Assembly: GCF_003254115.1 (NCBI RefSeq)
Contig: NZ_QKZV01000001.1
Span: 62,001 to 126,000, forward strand
Source: Hydrotalea sandarakina
GTDB taxonomy: Bacteria > Bacteroidota > Bacteroidia > Chitinophagales > Chitinophagaceae
DNA: 64,000 bases
Direction of reading: 5' to 3'
This document shows positions 1 through 9,172 of this stretch, piece by piece. The notes beneath the pieces are model-generated. The model did not search any database and had not been told where the DNA came from. It saw only the letters and a list, made by a program, of their open reading frames with translations. The position numbers were made by a program, and so were the translations under genes. Numbering within the stretch: position 1 is the first letter of the stretch; each line of letters opens with the position of its first letter.

Positions 1-87
1 TTTTTATATGAAAATTGGGATAGTAGTCTACAATACTTTTCTACTCCTGCCGAAATTATTGCTTTTTTGGATGCAAATAAAAGTTAA
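1..87 (+). CDS. 3' end of an unidentified gene (partial)
   Basis: Frame 1 on the + strand is open from the window edge to a TAA at 85-87 and reads as 28 residues ending in IIAFLDANKS. The composition looks protein-like, but the fragment is too short to assign a family. Its last 32 bases overlap the 3' end of the convergent barrel gene. It could be a chance open frame, and the preceding sequence is needed to decide. Confidence 0.35.
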   Translation, partial: FLYENWDSSLQYFSTPAEIIAFLDANKS

Positions 88-721
88 ATCCTGCTCGTAT
101 AATGGGCAACGCTGTGCTGGTAACGCCATTATAACTGCGGTAGGGTGAATAAGGACTGGTTAAAACATCTACCATAATCAGTGTATAAAAAGTACTTTGC
201 CCTATAATGCGTTGTGCATAACCAACACCGGTTAAAAAGCTGGCCGCATTGGTATTAAAACTGGTTGCTTGGTTATTGGTCATGTTTAAATAATTGTACT
301 TAATCCAATTTTCCTCAAACTGCCCTTGTATAAATAGTTGTCTAATCGGGAAAATACGAACAAAAGGTCCGCCACCATAATTAAAGCTACGTTGGCGAAT
401 ATCATTATTGTAATAAGGATCGGCTTTAATAGATTGATAATTGAGGTTTAATGAAACACCGGCATCTAACCATTGATTAAATGAATATCCAATTTCGGGT
501 GTACCGCCAATATTAAAACTGTAAGTGCCAAAGCCCAAGGAAAGCCCACCGCCAATAAACATGTTTTGTTTTTGAAAGCCGGTTGCATCGGGGTTGTAAG
601 TGCTGTTACTGTAAGGTGAATTGGAATAGGTGGGTGGAACTTGTTTTTGTTGTGCAAGAATGGTATTGCCATACAAAAGGGCTGTGGCAGCTACGGAAAT
701 TACTAAAAAAAATTTCTTCAT
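56..721 (-). CDS. Outer-membrane beta-barrel-like protein with signal peptide
   Basis: The protein has about 221 residues. It starts with a classic signal peptide (MKKFFLVISVAATALLYGN, cleavage likely after ILAQ), followed by a short Asn/Ser/Tyr-rich linker and then alternating aromatic and Gly-rich strands ending in an aromatic strand (FNFYLHPKKQ). This is the pattern of a small outer-membrane barrel (OmpA/porin-like family of Bacteroidota). A longer frame begins at 811, but the signal peptide starts at 721. A promoter-like -7 element (TAGGTTTG on the - strand, 777-770) also lies inside that extension, so the short form is preferred. The substrate is unknown. The gene lies just downstream of the GlcD gene on the same strand. 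Confidence 0.75.
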   Translation of the reverse strand: MKKFFLVISVAATALLYGNTILAQQKQVPPTYSNSPYSNSTYNPDATGFQKQNMFIGGGLSLGFGTYSFNIGGTPEIGYSFNQWLDAGVSLNLNYQSIKADPYYNNDIRQRSFNYGGGPFVRIFPIRQLFIQGQFEENWIKYNYLNMTNNQATSFNTNAASFLTGVGYAQRIIGQSTFYTLIMVDVLTSPYSPYRSYNGVTSTALPIIRAGFNFYLHPKKQ

Positions 722-782
722 GTGTTTAATTTTAATACAACGAAAACGGAATAATTTACATTGAAAATACAAACCTAAGCGG

Positions 783-2180
783 TTATTGCATATCAAAAAT
801 TTTTCCGGCATTTAAAATATTGTTAGGATCGAATGCTTTTTTAATAGAGCGCATAATTTGCAAATTCGCTTCCTGCATTACCAAAGGCATATATTTTTTT
901 TGAATAAGTCCAATACCATGTTCGCCGCTAATGGTGCCGCCCAATTGTTTTACCAATTTAAACAATTCGCCCAAAGCTTGTTGCATATGCGGAGCATTAT
1001 AACTAGTAGTTGTTCGTGGGTCTTTTATACGTATGTGTAAATTTCCATCGCCGGCATGCCCATAACAAACGGCTTCAAAACCATGTTGCCGAGCTAACTC
1101 TTTTACACCTTTAATTAGCTCGGGCAAATAAGCTCGTGGTACTACAGTATCTTCTTCAATGGTATAACCGGCTAATTTTACTGCTTCTGCAACTCTGCGG
1201 CGCAATTTCCAAAGTTCATTTTTTTGTGCTTCATCTTCAGCAAAATATAAATCACCCACTTCAAAATTCTCCAATAAACCAGCAATGGCTTCCATTTCTT
1301 GCATCAATAAATCTTTATTGTTACCGTCTAATTCAATAATTAAGTGTGCAGCAGTGTTTTCATGAATAGGAATGGCATGGCTGTCGAGCATGTTACTTAC
1401 AATTTTAAGCGCATCAATTTCTACCAATTCTAATGCACTGGGTGTATAACCGGCTCTAAAAATGGCACTCACCGCTTCACTGGCTTTTTGCAAATTATTG
1501 AATGAAGCCAACATAAGTACATCATACTTAGGTAATGGAATCAGTTTTAAAGTAATTTTGGTAACAATACCTAAAGTGCCTTCACTGCCAACAATTAATT
1601 GCGTTAAATTATAACCTGTTGAATTTTTTAATACGCTGGCGCCTGTTTCAATAATGGTACCATTAGGAAGTACCACTTCTAAATTCAGTACATAATCTTT
1701 TACAACCCCGTATTTTACTGCTTTGGGACCACCACTGTTTTCGGCAATATTTCCTCCAATAAAACAACTGCCTTTGCTGCTGGGATCCGGCGGGTAAAAA
1801 AGTCCTTTTTCTTTAACTGCATTTTGAAGCACTTCGGTAATAACACCCGGCTCAGTTATTACTTGTAAATTTTTTTCATCAATGGCAATAATTTTATTCA
1901 ATTTCTCCATGCTTATAACAACCCCACCTTTGTGGGGAATAGCACCGCCACTTAAACCTGTGCCTGCACCACGTGGTGTTACCGGAATTTGGTGTTGATG
2001 GCAAATGGCCATAATATTGGCTATTTGTTGAGCCGACCCGGGTTTTAATACCAATTCGGGGTTGTATTGAATGGTTTCTGTTTCATCATGTCCATAATGG
2101 AATATTTCATCCTTTTGCGTAAGGGTATTATTCTTTCCTACAATTTGTTCAAAGCTGGCAATTAATTCTTCGTTCAACAT
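783..2180 (-). CDS. FAD-binding oxidase, GlcD/D-lactate dehydrogenase family
   Basis: The protein has 465 residues, normal for the family. An N-terminal PCMH-type FAD-binding domain carries PRGAGTGLSGG at 69-79. The C-terminal FAD-oxidase domain carries YGHAGDGNLH at 373-382 and GEHGIG at 419-424. Members oxidise 2-hydroxyacids such as glycolate or D-lactate to 2-oxoacids and pass electrons to a carrier. The substrate cannot be read from sequence. No GlcE/GlcF or iron-sulfur partner is adjacent, so it probably acts as a single-subunit dehydrogenase. It is divergent from pckA across a 303-base gap, in which no convincing - strand promoter was seen. Confidence 0.88.
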   Translation of the reverse strand: MLNEELIASFEQIVGKNNTLTQKDEIFHYGHDETETIQYNPELVLKPGSAQQIANIMAICHQHQIPVTPRGAGTGLSGGAIPHKGGVVISMEKLNKIIAIDEKNLQVITEPGVITEVLQNAVKEKGLFYPPDPSSKGSCFIGGNIAENSGGPKAVKYGVVKDYVLNLEVVLPNGTIIETGASVLKNSTGYNLTQLIVGSEGTLGIVTKITLKLIPLPKYDVLMLASFNNLQKASEAVSAIFRAGYTPSALELVEIDALKIVSNMLDSHAIPIHENTAAHLIIELDGNNKDLLMQEMEAIAGLLENFEVGDLYFAEDEAQKNELWKLRRRVAEAVKLAGYTIEEDTVVPRAYLPELIKGVKELARQHGFEAVCYGHAGDGNLHIRIKDPRTTTSYNAPHMQQALGELFKLVKQLGGTISGEHGIGLIQKKYMPLVMQEANLQIMRSIKKAFDPNNILNAGKIFDMQ

Positions 2181-2440
2181 AAAATAATGGTCATAAGTTG
2201 ATGGTTGCTAAATGTAAAATCAAATACTCAATTTTTAGGGTTAATTCCTAAAAACAATTTTAGTTTGGTTAAAATAGTACACAAAAATGCAAAAAATTAC
2301 TAGTTAAATAATTTCAAAACGATTTAAAAAGATGTAGAATTTATTATCGATTTCGCAATTTTTGTGATAAACATTTGATGTGAAATAGTGACATGTAGTA
2401 AAATTTGAAAAATTTTAAAAGTGTATAGATTACACTATGC
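2181..2440. other. AT-rich intergenic region between divergent GlcD and pckA
   Basis: The full gap is 2181-2483 (303 bases). Apart from the pckA promoter at its right end, no open frame, RNA gene or strong hairpin was seen. A degenerate - strand -7 element (TACATTTA, 2216-2209) could serve the GlcD gene but lacks a well-spaced -33 element. Confidence 0.4.
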
Positions 2441-2472
2441 TTGTTTAACTAAGCATGGCGATTATATCTTTG
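2441..2472 (+). promoter_or_regulatory. Bacteroidota-type promoter of pckA
   Basis: TTG at 2441-2443, a 21-base spacer and TATCTTTG at 2465-2472 match the Bacteroidota consensus (-33 TTTG, -7 TAnnTTTG). Transcription would begin near 2477. That leaves about 7 bases before the ATG at 2484 and about 20 before the in-frame ATG at 2496. Confidence 0.7.
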
Positions 2473-2483
2473 TAAACTAACAA

Positions 2484-4112
2484 ATGATAGTTCGTATGAT
2501 TGCTACGCTCATTCAACCACAACAAGTAAGTGACCATTTGCGTTCACTTGGTTTTTCAAATAATTTAGATATACAATACCAGCTTTCACCGGAAATTTTA
2601 ACGGAGCAAGCTTTACTTACTGGCGAAGGTGTTTTGAATGATACAGGTGCTTTATGTGTTAATACCGGCAAGTTTACCGGAAGAAGTCCACAAGATAAAT
2701 TCATTGTAAAAGATGCCATAACCGAACACACTATTGAATGGAACAACTTTAATATACCTTTTGAAGCGGCAAAATTCAAAGCTTTAAAAGAAGAGTTAAT
2801 TCAATACTGTAACTCAAAAGGTAAGCTTTGGGTTCGCGATGCTTATGCTTGTGCCAATAACGATTACCGCATTGGTGTAAGGGTAATTAATGAAAATTCG
2901 TGGAGTAATTTATTTGCTTATAACATGTTTATTAGGCCTACCGAACAGGAATTGGCCAGTTTTGAACCGGAATGGTTAATTATTCAGGCACCGAGTTTTT
3001 CAGCGAACCCTGAAAAACATGGTACACGTCAAGAAAATTTTGCCATTATTTCTTTTACCGATAAAACCATTATTATTGGTGGTACTGCCTACACAGGAGA
3101 AATGAAGAAAGGTATTTTTACCGTTCTGAATTTTTTAATGCCACAACAGCACAATGTATTAAGCATGCATTGCAGTGCAAATGTTGGCGCTAATAATGAT
3201 GTGGCCTTATTTTTTGGCTTAAGTGGTACCGGTAAAACTACTTTGAGTGCCGATGCCAACAGAAAATTAATAGGTGATGATGAACATGGATGGAATGACA
3301 CAGGTGTATTTAATTTTGAAGGTGGTTGTTATGCAAAATGTATTGATTTAGATGAGAAGAAAGAACCGGAAATATTTCATGCTATTAAACCCGGTGCTTT
3401 GGTAGAGAATGTAGTTTTTTATCCAAATACAAAAGCCATTAATTTTTCAGACAAATCAATTACTGAAAATACCAGAGTAAGCTATCCCTTGCATTTTATT
3501 AGTAACGCACTTATACCTTCAGTAGCCGGTATTCCACAAAATATCTTCTTTTTAACATGTGATGCATATGGTATTTTGCCCCCTATCAGCAAATTAACTA
3601 CCGAGCAAGCCATGTATCAATTTATAAGTGGTTATACTGCGAAAGTGGCAGGTACGGAAGCCGGAGTTACCGAACCAAAAGCTACTTTTAGTACTTGTTT
3701 TGGTGCACCTTTCATGCCTTTACATCCGGGGAAATATGCTGCTTTGTTAGGCGAGAAAATAAAAAAACACCAAGTACAGGTGTGGATGGTTAATACAGGG
3801 TGGACCGGTGGTCCGTATGGAATTGGTAAACGTATTAGCCTAGCTTATACACGAGCCATGGTTTGTGCTGCATTAAATGGTAAATTAGCTGAAGTTGAAT
3901 TTGAGAAACATAGTATATTCGGTATGCTAATTCCTAAAAATTGTCCGGGTGTACCGGTTAACATTTTACATCCGCGTTACACATGGAGTGATAGAACTGC
4001 TTATGATAAAGCCGCGTTAGAGTTAGCAAACTTGTTTAATAAAAATTTTGAGAAGTACAAACAAGGTGTTTCCGCTGATATTTTAATGGCCGCACCTAAA
4101 ACCACTGCATGA
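2484..4112 (+). CDS. pckA: Phosphoenolpyruvate carboxykinase (ATP)
   Basis: This enzyme converts oxaloacetate and ATP to phosphoenolpyruvate, CO2 and ADP, the entry step of gluconeogenesis. The protein has 542 residues, close to the usual 530-540. It carries the substrate-binding TGKFTGRSPQDKF segment, the P-loop GLSGTGKTT at 245-253, the metal-binding IGDDEHGWND shortly after, and the conserved C-terminal region with MLIPKNCPGVPVNILHPRY. The longest frame starts at 2484, but the promoter position makes the in-frame ATG at 2496 (MIATLIQPQQ) at least as likely. The gene is followed by a terminator hairpin shared with the convergent kinase gene, so it is probably monocistronic. Confidence 0.96.
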   Translation: MIVRMIATLIQPQQVSDHLRSLGFSNNLDIQYQLSPEILTEQALLTGEGVLNDTGALCVNTGKFTGRSPQDKFIVKDAITEHTIEWNNFNIPFEAAKFKALKEELIQYCNSKGKLWVRDAYACANNDYRIGVRVINENSWSNLFAYNMFIRPTEQELASFEPEWLIIQAPSFSANPEKHGTRQENFAIISFTDKTIIIGGTAYTGEMKKGIFTVLNFLMPQQHNVLSMHCSANVGANNDVALFFGLSGTGKTTLSADANRKLIGDDEHGWNDTGVFNFEGGCYAKCIDLDEKKEPEIFHAIKPGALVENVVFYPNTKAINFSDKSITENTRVSYPLHFISNALIPSVAGIPQNIFFLTCDAYGILPPISKLTTEQAMYQFISGYTAKVAGTEAGVTEPKATFSTCFGAPFMPLHPGKYAALLGEKIKKHQVQVWMVNTGWTGGPYGIGKRISLAYTRAMVCAALNGKLAEVEFEKHSIFGMLIPKNCPGVPVNILHPRYTWSDRTAYDKAALELANLFNKNFEKYKQGVSADILMAAPKTTA

Positions 4113-4154
4113 GAAAATTAACATTATGCCTCTTCGATTGCTCTGACAAATGAA

Positions 4155-4184
4155 AAAATCCCGCTATTCCGCGGGATTTTGTTT
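4155..4184. terminator. Bidirectional intrinsic terminator, pckA / deoxynucleoside kinase
   Basis: A 10-base stem (AAAATCCCGC at 4155-4164 with GCGGGATTTT at 4171-4180) and a 6-base loop are flanked by A-rich and T-rich tracts on both sides. It sits between convergent genes and can serve both. Confidence 0.85.
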
Positions 4185-4208
4185 TAGGTATTGTGTTGTA
4201 AATAGGAA

Positions 4209-4844
4209 TTAAAATAACCCAAATAAAGTAGCGTCAATTTTGCTAATAATTTCGCCAAAGTGTTCACTGTTGTAAGCAAATTTGTTTTTATCGCAATCAA
4301 CTACCAAAATGGGGCCTTCTTTATAGTTATCGGCAAACATTTGGTAATAATCATTTAATTTTTTTAAGTAATCAAGACGAATATTATCTTCATATTCCCG
4401 CCCACGTTTTTGAATTTGAGCTACCAATGTTGGAACAGATGCTTTTAAATAAATAAGTAAGTCCGGGGGTTGAATCATACTTTTTAAGGTTTGAAAAAAA
4501 GTATAATAGTTCTCAAAATCACGCTTAGGCATTAAACCCATATCATGCAGGTTGGGCGCAAAAATGGTAGCATCTTCATAAATGGTTCTGTCTTGTATAA
4601 CTGTTTGTGTTCCCCTTTGAATTTCCAACAGTTGATTCAACCGTTTATTCAAAAAATAAATTTGAAGATTAAAGCTCCATCGTGGCATATCTTCATAAAA
4701 ATCCATTAAGTATGGATTATGTTCTACGTCTTCAAATTGCGGAATCCATTTGTAATGTTTACTCAACATTTCAGTAAGGGTGGTTTTTCCTGCGCCAATA
4801 TTACCTGCAATAGCAATATGTTTTGGTTTCTTTATCTTGGCCAT
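4209..4844 (-). CDS. Deoxynucleoside kinase
   Basis: The protein has 211 residues and belongs to the dNK family (deoxyadenosine/deoxyguanosine kinases and relatives), which salvage deoxynucleosides by ATP-dependent 5'-phosphorylation. The P-loop is GNIGAGKTT at 14-22. The family DR motif appears as QDRTIYEDA, and a lid-like Arg-rich segment (KRGREYEDNIR) follows. The exact nucleoside specificity cannot be set from sequence. It is transcribed after trpS on the same strand with an 80-base gap and ends at the terminator shared with pckA. Confidence 0.88.
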   Translation of the reverse strand: MAKIKKPKHIAIAGNIGAGKTTLTEMLSKHYKWIPQFEDVEHNPYLMDFYEDMPRWSFNLQIYFLNKRLNQLLEIQRGTQTVIQDRTIYEDATIFAPNLHDMGLMPKRDFENYYTFFQTLKSMIQPPDLLIYLKASVPTLVAQIQKRGREYEDNIRLDYLKKLNDYYQMFADNYKEGPILVVDCDKNKFAYNSEHFGEIISKIDATLFGLF

Positions 4845-4924
4845 TTATATTAAAATATTTTAATTTAAAAAATTCCTTACCTGAGTGAATTTAAACAATA
4901 ATGATAAAGTAGAGCAATATAGGT

Positions 4925-5920
4925 TTAATAAATCATTCTTATTGCTTTTCTAACTTCTTGTAAAGTAGCACTTGCACTTGCTCTGGCTTTATCAGCACCC
5001 TGTTTAATTATTTTGTGTATCAGTTCTTTATTATTTTGTATATCCGCTGCTTTTTCTCTTATGGGCTTTATAAAAGCTACCATATCTTCAGCTAACTGTT
5101 TCTTAAAATCGCCATATCGAATGGTACATTGGTTGTACTGTTCATCAAATCTATAATAAACTTCTTCAGTACTTGCAATTTTCATTAACGTAAATAAATT
5201 TTCAATATAATCGGGTTTTATTGAGTTAGGGGTTGTTGGACCACTGTCGGTTTTGGCTTTCATAATTTTTTTTCGAATAGCATCGTCATCATCGGCTAAA
5301 TACAGAGTAGCCATTTGATTTTCACTTTTACTCATTTTGCCATTTCCATCAAGACTCATAATTTTTATAAGGTTTTCACCGAAATTAAAGGCATGTGGTT
5401 CCGGGAAAATGTGGCCGTATCTAAAATTAAATCTTTCCGCAAAATTGCGTGCCATTTCAAGATGTTGTTCCTGATCTTTCCCCACCGGCACTTTTACTGC
5501 ACGATGAATTAATATATCGGCAGCCATTAAAACCGGATAGGTTAATAGGCCGGCATTTATATTATCTGGTTGAGTTTTCGCTTTTTCTTTAAAGGTGGTT
5601 GTTTTTTCCAATTCACCTTTATAAGCTAACATGTTTAAGTACAAATATAATTCTGCAATTTCAGGCACATCACTTTGTACATACAAAGCAACCTTTTCAG
5701 GGTCAAGTCCTGAAGCTACATTCTCGGCTATTACTCTGTAAACACTTTCTTGCAATGCTTTGGTATCGGGGTGTGTAGTAAGGCTATGCCAATTCGCAAC
5801 AAAAAAATAGCAATTATAATCTTCCTGCATCTTAACGTAATTACGCATAGCACCAAAATAATTACCCAAGTGCAAATAACCGGTAGGCCTAATTCCGCTT
5901 AATACTGTTTCTTTATTCAT
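4925..5920 (-). CDS. trpS: Tryptophan--tRNA ligase
   Basis: This class I aminoacyl-tRNA synthetase charges tRNA-Trp. From the ATG at 5920 it has 331 residues, normal for TrpRS. The HIGH-like motif is HLGN at 17-20 and the KMSKS loop is at 195-199 (GKMSKSE). A longer frame begins at 5947 but adds only a non-conserved MFTSTIFAH. The conserved protein begins MNKETVLSGIRPTG. A -7-like element (TATCTTCG, 5933-5926, - strand) lies inside that extension and almost abuts the ATG. Confidence 0.96.
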   Translation of the reverse strand: MNKETVLSGIRPTGYLHLGNYFGAMRNYVKMQEDYNCYFFVANWHSLTTHPDTKALQESVYRVIAENVASGLDPEKVALYVQSDVPEIAELYLYLNMLAYKGELEKTTTFKEKAKTQPDNINAGLLTYPVLMAADILIHRAVKVPVGKDQEQHLEMARNFAERFNFRYGHIFPEPHAFNFGENLIKIMSLDGNGKMSKSENQMATLYLADDDDAIRKKIMKAKTDSGPTTPNSIKPDYIENLFTLMKIASTEEVYYRFDEQYNQCTIRYGDFKKQLAEDMVAFIKPIREKAADIQNNKELIHKIIKQGADKARASASATLQEVRKAIRMIY

Positions 5921-5995
5921 GTGGGCGAAGATAGTAGATGTAAACAATTACCGTACCACAAAAACTACTTTTTTGTATGGATTATGTATAAAAAT

Positions 5996-7288
5996 TTATT
6001 GGTGTTGTGATAAAAAAAGCCACAACGATACAACTATGCCGCTAATAATTAAAATGCCGAAACTAATGGCAATTTTAAGTCTTATTGCTTTGCTGCTTAA
6101 TGTAATTGCATATGCCATTTTTAAAATATTATTACTAATAATCGCATTTAATACAGATAGAACTATTACACCAGTTACTAATGCCATTTTGCTTTGAAAT
6201 AAGTTTAAAATAAAGGGATCAATATCAGTAACACCAACCACCAATGCCAAAATATTCAAACCCGTATTTCCGAATGTTTTAAAGACGTATTGTGTTATAA
6301 TAGTAAACAATACAAATAAACCTGCAAAAATTAGTGCAGTTTTGAATTCCAAAGGATTATTGTGACTTTTAATTATTGTAGTGCCTTTTGGTATAGCTTG
6401 CTTTTTAGTAGAAAGTATTAAAAAAAATATAATTAGTCCACATACAATAACAAAAAAAATAAAGAAGGGTAGAAGTGCCTGGGCAATTGCTGCGTTAAAT
6501 ATGTATGCTATTATTATAAGTCGTACATACATCATTAAAGTAGCTATTAACATACCCGGTAATACAAGCATATCAGAAGGGTTTTCTTTATTTTTTTCTG
6601 CTAAAATAACAGTAGTTGCGGTACTGCTATATAGGCCCCCTAAAATGGCTGTTACTATAATGCCAGCATTTGGGAACAGGAATTTTTTTATTAAATAGCT
6701 TGCATATGAAATGGTAGAAATTACTACAACCGCCAACCAAATTTGATAAGGTGAAATAGGAATTTCTGTTGAAATAGCTTTGTTGGGTAACAGCGGAAGA
6801 ATTACACCCACTAAAAGCATAAATTTTGCTAATATAATAAATTCATCTTCATCTAATAATTTTGAAATGGCGAATAGACTTTGTTTTGCTTCTGTTATTA
6901 CTAAAATTAGAATTACAATGCTAAATGGAAGCCACAATGGTTGTGTATAAATAAGTGGTGCCAACGCATAAGTTACCAAAGCAATTAATATAGTTGTAAG
7001 TCCATATTTTTTCTCTGAGGAAATTTTATGAAAATAATATATGGATAGCAAGAATGTAATACAGCAGGCGCCTATAATAAACACATATAGTTGCTGAGGG
7101 TTGATAATGTAAAAAATATAACCTGCAATGCCTAGTAAGGTAAAGGTTCTATCGGTACCGAATAAATTTTCAAATGGTTCGTTTATGTGATGTCTTCTTT
7201 GTTCTAACCCAATTAACAATGCAAGCACCACTACTAAAATAAAATTTTGCAAATGTGTGGGTATGTATTGTAATAATGTATGAAACAT
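5996..7288 (-). CDS. MgtC/DUF4010 family integral membrane protein
   Basis: The protein has 430 residues and is almost entirely hydrophobic, with roughly a dozen predicted membrane segments. The N-terminal part resembles MgtC/SapB (VVVLALLIGLEQRRHH with a following FGTDRTFTLLGIAGY segment). The C-terminal two thirds match DUF4010, including the polar GGLYSSTATTVILAEKNKE segment. Function is unestablished; MgtC-type proteins are linked to magnesium stress, while DUF4010 has no known role. It lies between the amidase and trpS on the same strand. Confidence 0.75.
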   Translation of the reverse strand: MFHTLLQYIPTHLQNFILVVVLALLIGLEQRRHHINEPFENLFGTDRTFTLLGIAGYIFYIINPQQLYVFIIGACCITFLLSIYYFHKISSEKKYGLTTILIALVTYALAPLIYTQPLWLPFSIVILILVITEAKQSLFAISKLLDEDEFIILAKFMLLVGVILPLLPNKAISTEIPISPYQIWLAVVVISTISYASYLIKKFLFPNAGIIVTAILGGLYSSTATTVILAEKNKENPSDMLVLPGMLIATLMMYVRLIIIAYIFNAAIAQALLPFFIFFVIVCGLIIFFLILSTKKQAIPKGTTIIKSHNNPLEFKTALIFAGLFVLFTIITQYVFKTFGNTGLNILALVVGVTDIDPFILNLFQSKMALVTGVIVLSVLNAIISNNILKMAYAITLSSKAIRLKIAISFGILIISGIVVSLWLFLSQHQ

Positions 7289-7370
7289 GAAAATGCGTAT
7301 TGAAAATATTGGCTATTGAAAGTTAATAAAAATCCGGGTATAATTCACATTTCATCAAAGGCTATGTTAT

Positions 7371-7394
7371 AAAATACCCCGCTAAGGCGGGGTA
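7371..7394 (-). terminator. Intrinsic terminator downstream of the amidase gene
   Basis: A perfect 8-base stem (TACCCCGC at 7375-7382 with GCGGGGTA at 7387-7394) and a 4-base loop are followed on the - strand by a TTTTATAA tract. Confidence 0.85.
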
Positions 7395-7432
7395 AAATAC
7401 ATGCAATAGTTTATTTATAAATAATTTTTTAT

Positions 7433-9046
7433 TTAAATAATGTTCTTTGTAGGTAAAAATGATGGTATATACTTTGGAACGACTCTTTTTTTAGAAGCTT
7501 GTTCAAATGCATAAGCTATAGCTAATAATTGAGGTTCAGAGTAGGCGCTACCCATAAAAGAAAGACCTACCGGCAAATGTAAATAGGTGCCCATTGGTAC
7601 AGTAATATGTGGATATCCTGCCATTGCTGCCGGGGGACAAAAATAAAATCCGGTATCGTAATCTCCATTAATTAAATCAATGCAACAAGCTGGCCCGATG
7701 CTGGTACCGGCAATTGCATCTAAGTTATGTTCATGCATTAAGTTATCGATAATTGCCCGAGCTGAGGTTGATTTGGCCAGCGCTTCTTTATAGGTGGATT
7801 CTTGCAAGCTGCCTCTTGCTTCACTTTGTTCTAGAAGCTCCTGTTTAAAGTAAGGCATAACGGTACTGGCATTGGCATTATTAAAAGCTATTAATTCTTT
7901 TAAAGAATGGACTTTTCCTTTGGCAGTTGCCAGGTATTTATTAATGCCATCTTTAAATTCATATTGTAAAACAATATTTTCCGCCCTACCTAGAGGATTG
8001 GTTTCTTTTAGCAGATTCACTTCTACAATAGTAGCACCTTGTTGTTTTAAAATTTCAATGGCATTTTTGTACAAGGCAACAACTGCCTCATGTCCATGTA
8101 AGAAAGATTGTTCTATGCCAATACGTTTTCCTTTTAGAGCATTGACATCTAAAAATTGGGTATAACTGTTAGGTACTTTTCCTTTACTATTTAAAGTAAC
8201 CGGATCAGCCTCGTCAATACCCGTCATTGCACCCAATAAAATGGCAGCATCTTTTACAGTTCTGGCCATGGGGCCGGCTGTATCTTGTGTAGCAGAAATA
8301 GGTATGATACCACTTCTACTAAGTAAACCTACTGTTGGTTTAATACCAACAATACCATTAAATGAAGAAGGGGCAATTACAGAGCCATCTGTTTCGGTGC
8401 CTACAGCCACAGCACAAAGATTAGCGGAAACAGCTGCGCCTGACCCTGAACTTGAACCACAAGGGCCTCTATCTAGCATATTAGGATTTTTGGTTTGTCC
8501 GCCCCGGCTACTCCAACCGCTGGTAGAACGTGTTGACCGCCAATTAGCCCATTCACTTAAATTCGTTTTTCCCAAAATAACGGCCCCCGCCTTGCGTAAT
8601 TGTGCAACTATATGGGCATCATTGGCCGCGTAATTACCTACTAAAGCCAATGAACCTGCTGTGGTCATCATTTTATCACCGGTATTAATGTTATCCTTTA
8701 TCAGAATGGGTATGCCATGCATGGGGCCTCTTACTTTTCCGGCTTTGCGCTCTTTATCTAAATTTTCGGCAATGCTTATTGCATCGGGATTTAATTCAAT
8801 TACCGCATTTATTGAGGGACCATTTTTATCAATATCTTTAATTCTTTGTAAGTATATCTTAACCAATTGTACTGAGGTTAATTTTCCATCCTGCATGGCT
8901 TTTTGTAATGCATCAATGGAAGTTTCTTCAATTGGGAAAGAATCATTTACCTTATTCTTATCCGAAAATGTAAGTGATTGTTTGGCAATGGGTGTTAAAG
9001 AAAGACCGGCCAATGAACCGTTTTTAATAAAATTTCTTCTATCCAT
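7433..9046 (-). CDS. Exported amidase (amidase signature family)
   Basis: From the ATG at 9046 the protein has about 537 residues. It carries a twin-arginine-like leader (MDRRNFIKNGSLAGL), so export by the Tat route is likely. The amidase-signature core has the catalytic Lys in HGIPILIKDN, the Gly/Ser-rich segment PCGSSSGSGAAV and the nucleophile region GTETDGSVIAPSSFNG, giving a Ser-cisSer-Lys triad. It hydrolyses an amide whose identity is unknown. It is not assigned as GatA because it is exported and no gatB or gatC is nearby. An ATG at 9064 adds six residues before the RR motif and is less likely. Confidence 0.88.
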   Translation of the reverse strand: MDRRNFIKNGSLAGLSLTPIAKQSLTFSDKNKVNDSFPIEETSIDALQKAMQDGKLTSVQLVKIYLQRIKDIDKNGPSINAVIELNPDAISIAENLDKERKAGKVRGPMHGIPILIKDNINTGDKMMTTAGSLALVGNYAANDAHIVAQLRKAGAVILGKTNLSEWANWRSTRSTSGWSSRGGQTKNPNMLDRGPCGSSSGSGAAVSANLCAVAVGTETDGSVIAPSSFNGIVGIKPTVGLLSRSGIIPISATQDTAGPMARTVKDAAILLGAMTGIDEADPVTLNSKGKVPNSYTQFLDVNALKGKRIGIEQSFLHGHEAVVALYKNAIEILKQQGATIVEVNLLKETNPLGRAENIVLQYEFKDGINKYLATAKGKVHSLKELIAFNNANASTVMPYFKQELLEQSEARGSLQESTYKEALAKSTSARAIIDNLMHEHNLDAIAGTSIGPACCIDLINGDYDTGFYFCPPAAMAGYPHITVPMGTYLHLPVGLSFMGSAYSEPQLLAIAYAFEQASKKRVVPKYIPSFLPTKNII

Positions 9047-9109
9047 AAAAAAGGTTTTGTGCATTTTGCATTAAAAATAGTGTAATTTCTCAATAACTAT
9101 GCGTACAGT

Positions 9110-9140
9110 TTTGTATGCCCATTGTTACGCAGTAAATTTG
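9110..9140 (+). promoter_or_regulatory. Bacteroidota-type promoter of recG
   Basis: TTTG at 9110-9113, a 19-base spacer and TAAATTTG at 9133-9140 give a full consensus match. Transcription would begin near 9145, about 28 bases before the recG GTG. Confidence 0.75.
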
Positions 9141-9172
9141 TTTTTTGTGTTGAATTAATTGGATAAAAAAAC

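Noticed and set aside
8241-9074. Long + strand frames opposite the amidase gene
   Set aside because: They are antisense shadows of a clear amidase with all catalytic residues; no separate family pattern or signals were seen.
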